9,577 nucleotides of DNA, from NCBI GenBank assembly GCA_034428935.1, contig DAOUHB010000227.1, forward strand, positions 1 through 9,577, written 5' to 3'. The number at the start of each line of letters is the position of its first letter. Within the stretch, counting starts at the first letter, position 1. The notes beneath the pieces are model-generated. The model worked only from the letters and a program-made list of their open reading frames with translations, had not been told where the DNA came from and ran no database searches. The stretch comes from JAAYZQ01 sp034428935. GTDB lineage: Bacteria; Chloroflexota; Anaerolineae; JAAYZQ01. This document shows positions 6,545 through 9,577 of this stretch, one piece after another. A program made the translations under genes and the position numbers.

Positions 6545-6648
6545 ACCACGAAGGTCACGAAAGGGACGAAACACGCGAAAGGGGGTGTTGGCGGGAGTGA
6601 GGCCGCTCACTTGTGCGCCTTTCGCCCTCTTTCGCGGATTTCGTGGCC
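6545..6648. repeat. imperfect inverted repeat of ACGAAA 9-mers over the primase 3' end
   Basis: The left arm holds four tandem 9-mers on the + strand, CCACGAAGG, TCACGAAAG, GGACGAAAC and ACGCGAAAG (6546-6581). The right arm holds related 9-mers on the - strand, CCACGAAAT and CCGCGAAAG (6646 down to 6629), then AGGGCGAAAG. The outermost CCACGAA/TTCGTGG (6546-6552, 6640-6646) pair perfectly, and AGTGAG-GCCG-CTCACT (6596-6611) forms the tip. The whole could fold as one hairpin of about 100 nt. The right arm encodes the last residues of the primase and the tip contains its stop codon. Repeats with an ACGAAGG core are dispersed in many environmental genomes, so this is probably a MITE-like repeat. 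Confidence 0.75.
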
Positions 6649-7908
6649 CAGACGCTTCTTGACCTCATCCATACCCGTGCCGCCAACGCTGAGTGCAGCC
6701 AACGCGCCCTCGTCCAGGACGACGGTAAGGCCGGGCGCGCCCTCGGGCCACTCGAGGCGCACGTCCGCCGGCAGGCCGAGGCGGTCGCGCAGGTCGGGCC
6801 AGTCGTCCAGGCTGCAGGGGAGGTGCGCCGCCAGCAGGCTGGCCAGGCCCTCGCGCCGTGGGGGCGCGGGCGCGGCCCGGGGGTCCGGCCCCGCCAACCC
6901 CGCCGCCAGCCAGGAGCGCACGTCGGCCCCATCCTGGTGCATCTGGTTCACGTCGCCCCACCACGGCCGCCAGCGCCGGGCATCCTCCAGGAGGCCGGCC
7001 CACCAGGCCGCGGCCCGGTCCCCCTTGTTGGGGTCCGGGTCGGCGTCCAGCGCCACCAGCACCGTCGAGCAGGCCCGCAGCGCATCGAGCCAGCGCCCGC
7101 GCCGCGCACCCCCGGTGCCCCCCACGGCCACGACCGCCACCAGGTCGCCGGCGGTCTGGGCCACAGTCAGGGCGTCGAACTCGCCCTCGACCAGGAGGGC
7201 CGGCCGCCCGGGCGCCAGGGCATCGGCGTTGTACAGCCCGTTGCCGAAACCCGCCGGACCGCAGTATTTGGGCTCGCCCGCCGGCCGCCGGACGTTGATG
7301 CGCCACAGCGCGCCGCCGGCCTCCCAGGGGATGACGATCCCACGGGGCAGCCACAGCGGCTTGCCCTCGTCCAGGCCCCACGCCTGCCGGGGCTGCCTCT
7401 CGTCCCGGGCGTTGTAGCCCAGGCCCGCCGCCCGGATGGTATCGTCGGCCAGGCCGCGGCCCCGCAGCCAGGCCAGGGCCCGCTCGCCGGCGGGCGCCCA
7501 CAGGGCCTCCCCGGCCCGCGCGACAAAGGCCCGGCCCGCCTCCTGCCAGGCGGGCCCCGGCGGGCCGTCGCCGGGTGGCAGAGAGGGGCCGTCCGCGTGC
7601 CCCGGGCAGGCCGCGGCGCCGTGGCGCAGCGCCCAGGCTTCCCGCAGGGAGGCGCGGCCGGTCTCCACCAGCCAGGCCACGGCGTCGCCGCCGCGCCCGC
7701 AGGCCCGGCACCACCACCGCCCCATGCCGCGGGGATGGTGCGGCCAGATGCACAGGGCGTCGGCCCGGCTGCTGCAGCCAGGCAGCGGGCAGCGGGCCTT
7801 GTACTCGCCGCCGTTGGTGGCCGCGCTGGGCCGGGCGGGCACCGGGGTGTCCCGGCGGATCAGGCGCAGCAGGTCGAGGTCCGGTTCCTCGAATCCCATG
7901 GCGCCCAT
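6607..7908 (-). CDS. DnaG-like primase: zinc finger plus Toprim domain
   Basis: This 433-residue protein looks like a primase of a mobile-element replication module. The N-terminal zinc finger has C40-x4-C45 and C67-x2-C70, with H57 and H58 between, followed by GGDAVAWLVE as in CHC2 fingers. The Toprim domain (about 235-330) has LLVEGEFDAL (238-247) with the catalytic-type Glu241, a glycine turn at 263-267, and VALDADPDPNKGD (285-297) with the DxD pair 288/290. These residues bind metal during primer synthesis. It lacks the C-terminal helicase-binding domain of chromosomal DnaG (about 600 residues); the last 80 residues are unassigned. The last dozen residues (HEIRERGRKAHK) lie in a dispersed repeat. 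It follows the helicase gene in the same direction. No SD precedes the ATG; a TAG stop of a small frame abuts it, which suggests translational coupling. A second ATG three codons in is possible. Confidence 0.85.
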   Translation of the reverse strand: MGAMGFEEPDLDLLRLIRRDTPVPARPSAATNGGEYKARCPLPGCSSRADALCIWPHHPRGMGRWWCRACGRGGDAVAWLVETGRASLREAWALRHGAAACPGHADGPSLPPGDGPPGPAWQEAGRAFVARAGEALWAPAGERALAWLRGRGLADDTIRAAGLGYNARDERQPRQAWGLDEGKPLWLPRGIVIPWEAGGALWRINVRRPAGEPKYCGPAGFGNGLYNADALAPGRPALLVEGEFDALTVAQTAGDLVAVVAVGGTGGARRGRWLDALRACSTVLVALDADPDPNKGDRAAAWWAGLLEDARRWRPWWGDVNQMHQDGADVRSWLAAGLAGPDPRAAPAPPRREGLASLLAAHLPCSLDDWPDLRDRLGLPADVRLEWPEGAPGLTVVLDEGALAALSVGGTGMDEVKKRLGHEIRERGRKAHK

Positions 7909-7953
7909 CTACGGGACGTTGTACCAAAAACACCAGAAGTACCAGATCACCAT
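7909..7953 (-). CDS. possible 14-residue aromatic-rich leader peptide abutting the primase start
   Basis: An ATG at 7953 preceded by AAAGGGAG (7962-7969, 8-nt spacing) opens a frame for MVIWYFWCFWYNVP, ending in TAG at 7911-7909. The next base begins the primase ATG. The primase has no SD of its own, so ribosomes finishing this frame could reinitiate on it. Seven of 14 residues are Trp, Tyr or Phe. The composition follows from a 9-nt GGT-phased repeat in the DNA, so the peptide itself may have no function and the frame may act only as a coupling device. Whether it is translated is unproven. Confidence 0.4.
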   Translation of the reverse strand: MVIWYFWCFWYNVP

Positions 7954-8028
7954 GCTGCAAGCTCCCTTTCCGGCCTCGGTGAGGCCACGGGGACGTCGTA
8001 CCAAATGCACCACATTCACCAGATGGCC
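7913..8028 (-). repeat. two diverged 39-bp direct repeats with 9-nt GGT phasing (blocks A and B)
   Basis: The stretches 7913-7951 and 7990-8028 align over 39 bases with 29 identities, 77 bp apart. On the - strand each reads as 9-mers beginning GGT: GGTACTTCT, GGTGTTTTT, GGTACAACG in the first, and GGTGAATGT, GGTGCATTT, GGTACGACG in the second. Both end in a shared ACGTCCC. They occupy the gap between the helicase stop and the primase start. Confidence 0.75.
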
Positions 8029-8029
8029 C

Positions 8030-9502
8030 TCATGCGCGCTCCCCTGGGTGGGCCGGCCCGGACACGCCCGGGCCTCCGGGGCCGCGCGGTGGCCGGGGTT
8101 CTCGGGCCGCCGGGGTGTCGAGTGGAAGAGCCCCGGACTCGTCCGGGCTGTTCTGACTCCTGGGTGGGCCGACCCGGACAAGTCCGGGACTCCGGGGCCG
8201 GCCTGGTGGTGGTTCTGGTGCTTCTGGTACGGGGTCGGGAGCGTCGACTCCGCCGGTCCCGGCTGGTGGTACTTCTGGTGGTTGTGGTGCTCCTGGTAGA
8301 AGGTCGGCGGGTCGCTCGCCGTCCGCCAGGTAGAGGGGGATGATCTGCCCCTGTTTGGCGCCTTCGCGCACGAGCCCCCGGCGCACCAGGTCGGCGACGA
8401 GCTTGGCGGTGTTGCTGGGGTCCTTGCCCAGGCGGTCGGCGATCCGGGAGGCGTAGGCCAGGTCGCCGGCGGCGGTGATGTCGCCGATGGCGGCCAGGAC
8501 AGCCGCCTGGGGGCCGTCCTTCTTGACCCCGCCCGGCGCGCTGCACAGCAGCCAGGTGCAGGTCAGCCCGTCAAAGACCAGCGACAGGTCCATCTCTTCC
8601 ACGTCGCGGCCCGTCACCCGCAGCACCGCCTCCTTCTTGCCCCGCGTCCGGTACAGCCCGCACACGCCGTCCAACGGCTGGGCCTTGCCCGTGCTGCCAA
8701 AGAGGTCGTCCACGGGATCGGGGCTCATCCCGTTGGCCTTGCGGTGATGGTCCAGCAGCAGGACCGTCACGTCCAGCTCCTGGGTCAGCCGCTGCAGCTC
8801 GCCGATGATCAGCGCCGTCTCGGCCAGGTCCATCTGGTCGGTGCCGCCCAGGGCCCGGGTCAGGGTGTCGACGATGACCAGGCTGTAGCCGTCCTTCTCG
8901 ATGCGCTTCCGCAGGGCCAGGGTCCCGCCTTGCCCCAGGTAGGGCCAGTCGGTCTCGAAGGTGACGTCGACCTCGGCCGGCCAGAGCTGCTTCAGGGCCC
9001 GCAGTTTCAGCCGGCGGGGGCTGTCCTCCAGGGCCAGGTACAGCACCTTGCCCTTGCTCACCTGCCGGTCAAAGACGCGCCCGCCGGTGCCCACGGCGCA
9101 GGCGATCTGCAACGCCAGCCAGCTCTTGCCGATCTTGGGCCGGCCGCCGATGGACACCAGGCCGCAGGGGATGATGCCGGGCACCACCCAGACGGGGTCG
9201 GGAAAGTCGGCCTTTTGCAGCTCGGCCCACGTCCACGACGTCTTGCGGGTCTCCGGTTCCGGGTCAGTGGACAGGAGCACGCCCAGGCGGGGCTGCTCCT
9301 TCACCTTTTCGAGGAACAGCGCCCGGCAGGCGTCAGGGCCCTTCTTCAGGGTCCGGACGCGCAAGGCCGTGATGGCGCCGGCCCAGGGGCCAAAGGTCGA
9401 GGCGTCCGCCTCGCCGGGGGGCTGCCGGTCGCTCACCAGCCGGCGCAGCTCTTGCCGGGCAGCGTTTTCCTGGCGCCGCAGGATGTCCTGGCTCGTCTTC
9501 AT
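8030..9502 (-). CDS. RepA-like AAA ATPase (replicative helicase type)
   Basis: This 490-residue protein has a RecA-fold ATPase core of the AAA_25/RepA type. Walker A is GGRPKIGKSW (119-128), a motif LYLALEDSPRRLKLR (154-168) typical of RepA-like plasmid helicases follows, Walker B is YSLVIVDTL (206-214), and VLLLDHHRKA (247-256) fits the sensor motif. A winged-helix-like segment follows (about 330-392). The last 90 residues are Pro-rich and encoded by repeats, so the ancestral protein probably ended near residue 400. Hexameric relatives unwind DNA at plasmid or phage origins, and the primase gene downstream in the same direction makes a helicase-primase pair likely. An SD GGAGGTG (9508-9514), 5 nt before the ATG at 9502, fixes the start; a GTG at 9532 would add ten residues but has no SD. 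The TGA overlaps an ATG (ATGA) opening a five-codon frame. Other AAA_25 proteins act in recombination or phage replication. Confidence 0.82.
   Translation of the reverse strand: MKTSQDILRRQENAARQELRRLVSDRQPPGEADASTFGPWAGAITALRVRTLKKGPDACRALFLEKVKEQPRLGVLLSTDPEPETRKTSWTWAELQKADFPDPVWVVPGIIPCGLVSIGGRPKIGKSWLALQIACAVGTGGRVFDRQVSKGKVLYLALEDSPRRLKLRALKQLWPAEVDVTFETDWPYLGQGGTLALRKRIEKDGYSLVIVDTLTRALGGTDQMDLAETALIIGELQRLTQELDVTVLLLDHHRKANGMSPDPVDDLFGSTGKAQPLDGVCGLYRTRGKKEAVLRVTGRDVEEMDLSLVFDGLTCTWLLCSAPGGVKKDGPQAAVLAAIGDITAAGDLAYASRIADRLGKDPSNTAKLVADLVRRGLVREGAKQGQIIPLYLADGERPADLLPGAPQPPEVPPAGTGGVDAPDPVPEAPEPPPGRPRSPGLVRVGPPRSQNSPDESGALPLDTPAAREPRPPRGPGGPGVSGPAHPGERA
8043..8200. repeat. 42-bp direct repeat pair with short CCCGG hairpins
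   Basis: The segments 8043-8084 and 8159-8200 are 38/42 identical and start 116 bp apart. Each contains a small hairpin: GGCCCGG-N6-CCGGGCC (8055-8074) and CCCGGA-CAAG-TCCGGG (8173-8188). A third, CCCGGA-CTCG-TCCGGG (8132-8147), lies between them. The whole block falls in the 3' end of the helicase gene and gives that protein a Pro/Gly/Arg-rich tail. Confidence 0.75.
8208..8303 (+). repeat. 9-nt GGT-phased arrays in the opposite orientation (blocks C and D)
   Basis: On the + strand GGT recurs exactly every 9 bases at 8268, 8277, 8286 and 8295 (GGTACTTCT, GGTGGTTGT, GGTGCTCCT, GGTAGAAGG) and at 8217 and 8226 (GGTGCTTCT, GGTACGGGG). GGTACTTCT is identical to a unit in block A, which lies on the other strand, so the A/B and C/D blocks are inverted relative to each other. 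In the helicase frame the array encodes a Pro-x-x-Pro tract including PEVP and PEAP. Confidence 0.7.
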
Positions 9503-9507
9503 CGATG

Positions 9508-9514
9508 CACCTCC
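9508..9514 (-). promoter_or_regulatory. ribosome binding site that sets the helicase start
   Basis: Read on the - strand, GGAGGTG lies 5 nt before the ATG at 9502. It lies inside the longer reading from the GTG at 9532, so the shorter protein starting MKTSQDILRR is preferred. Confidence 0.75.
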
Positions 9515-9534
9515 GTGGTCGGTTGTGGGCACCC

Positions 9535-9561
9535 TTGCCAGGCAAAAGGCGGGCGTGGCAA
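9535..9561. promoter_or_regulatory. nested short palindromes upstream of the helicase gene
   Basis: TTGCC-A-GGCAA (9535-9545) is a compact palindrome, and TTGCCA (9535-9540) is also repeated inverted as TGGCAA (9556-9561). They lie 33-59 nt ahead of the helicase ATG, where an operator or replication-control site would be expected. No convincing -10/-35 pair is visible before the window ends, so the gene may belong to an operon starting beyond 9577. Confidence 0.3.
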
Positions 9562-9577
9562 CCAGCGCGGGGCCTCT

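Noticed and set aside
6405..6606. tRNA or other structured RNA gene in the spacer
   Set aside because: No cloverleaf arms or T-loop GTTCRANNC were visible; the only structure is the ACGAAA palindrome.
6665..7960. 431-codon - strand frame overlapping the primase in another phase
   Set aside because: It is a frame-shifted reading of the primase gene, rich in Pro/Gly/Arg and without motifs.
6613..8343. 576-codon + strand frame opposite the primase and helicase
   Set aside because: Antisense to genes with intact zinc-finger, Toprim and Walker motifs; no promoter or SD, and low-complexity Gly/Ala/Arg composition.

Overview
This window comes from a GC-rich bacterial chromosome or large plasmid, most probably a member of the Chloroflexota (Anaerolineae/Caldilineae-like). 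Three things point there: a secreted DUF11 protein ending in IYLPLVLRNG, a tail I associate with exported proteins of that phylum; the GGGGAGAGGGG/CCCCTCTCCCC hairpin family; and the ACGAAAG 9-mer repeats between genes. This assignment is inference from sequence style, not a database match.

Left part (1-2025, + strand). The tail of an upstream reading frame may end at 73. A sigma70-type promoter (239-267) then drives two tandem ParA/Soj-type ATPase genes (312-1076 and 1111-1881). The second is canonical and the first has divergent motifs; no parB is present. The stop codon of the second lies inside a 42-bp tandem repeat that runs into a strong palindrome (1960-2001) between two convergent genes.

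Middle (2023-6404). An NfeD1b-type membrane serine protease is encoded on the - strand (2023-3348). A secreted protein of 898 residues with five DUF11 repeats is encoded on the + strand (3648-6344). They diverge from back-to-back promoters; the + one is a perfect TTGACA-N17-TATAAT and is followed by a leader of about 185 nt. A strong intrinsic terminator (6362-6404) closes the DUF11 gene.

Right part (6545-9577, - strand). A small replication module reads right to left: a RepA-like AAA ATPase/helicase (8030-9502), then a CHC2-type zinc-finger/Toprim primase (6607-7908). This looks like the replication core of a plasmid, prophage or integrated element. The junction of the two genes (7909-8300) is packed with repeats: 9-nt GGT-phased arrays in opposite orientations, a duplicated 42-bp GC element with small hairpins, and a 14-codon aromatic-rich reading frame whose stop codon abuts the primase start.

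A theme across the window is that repeats overlap the 3' ends of three genes (parA2, primase, helicase) and appear to have supplied their C-terminal codons or stops. I saw no tRNA, rRNA, CRISPR array, transposase or integrase.
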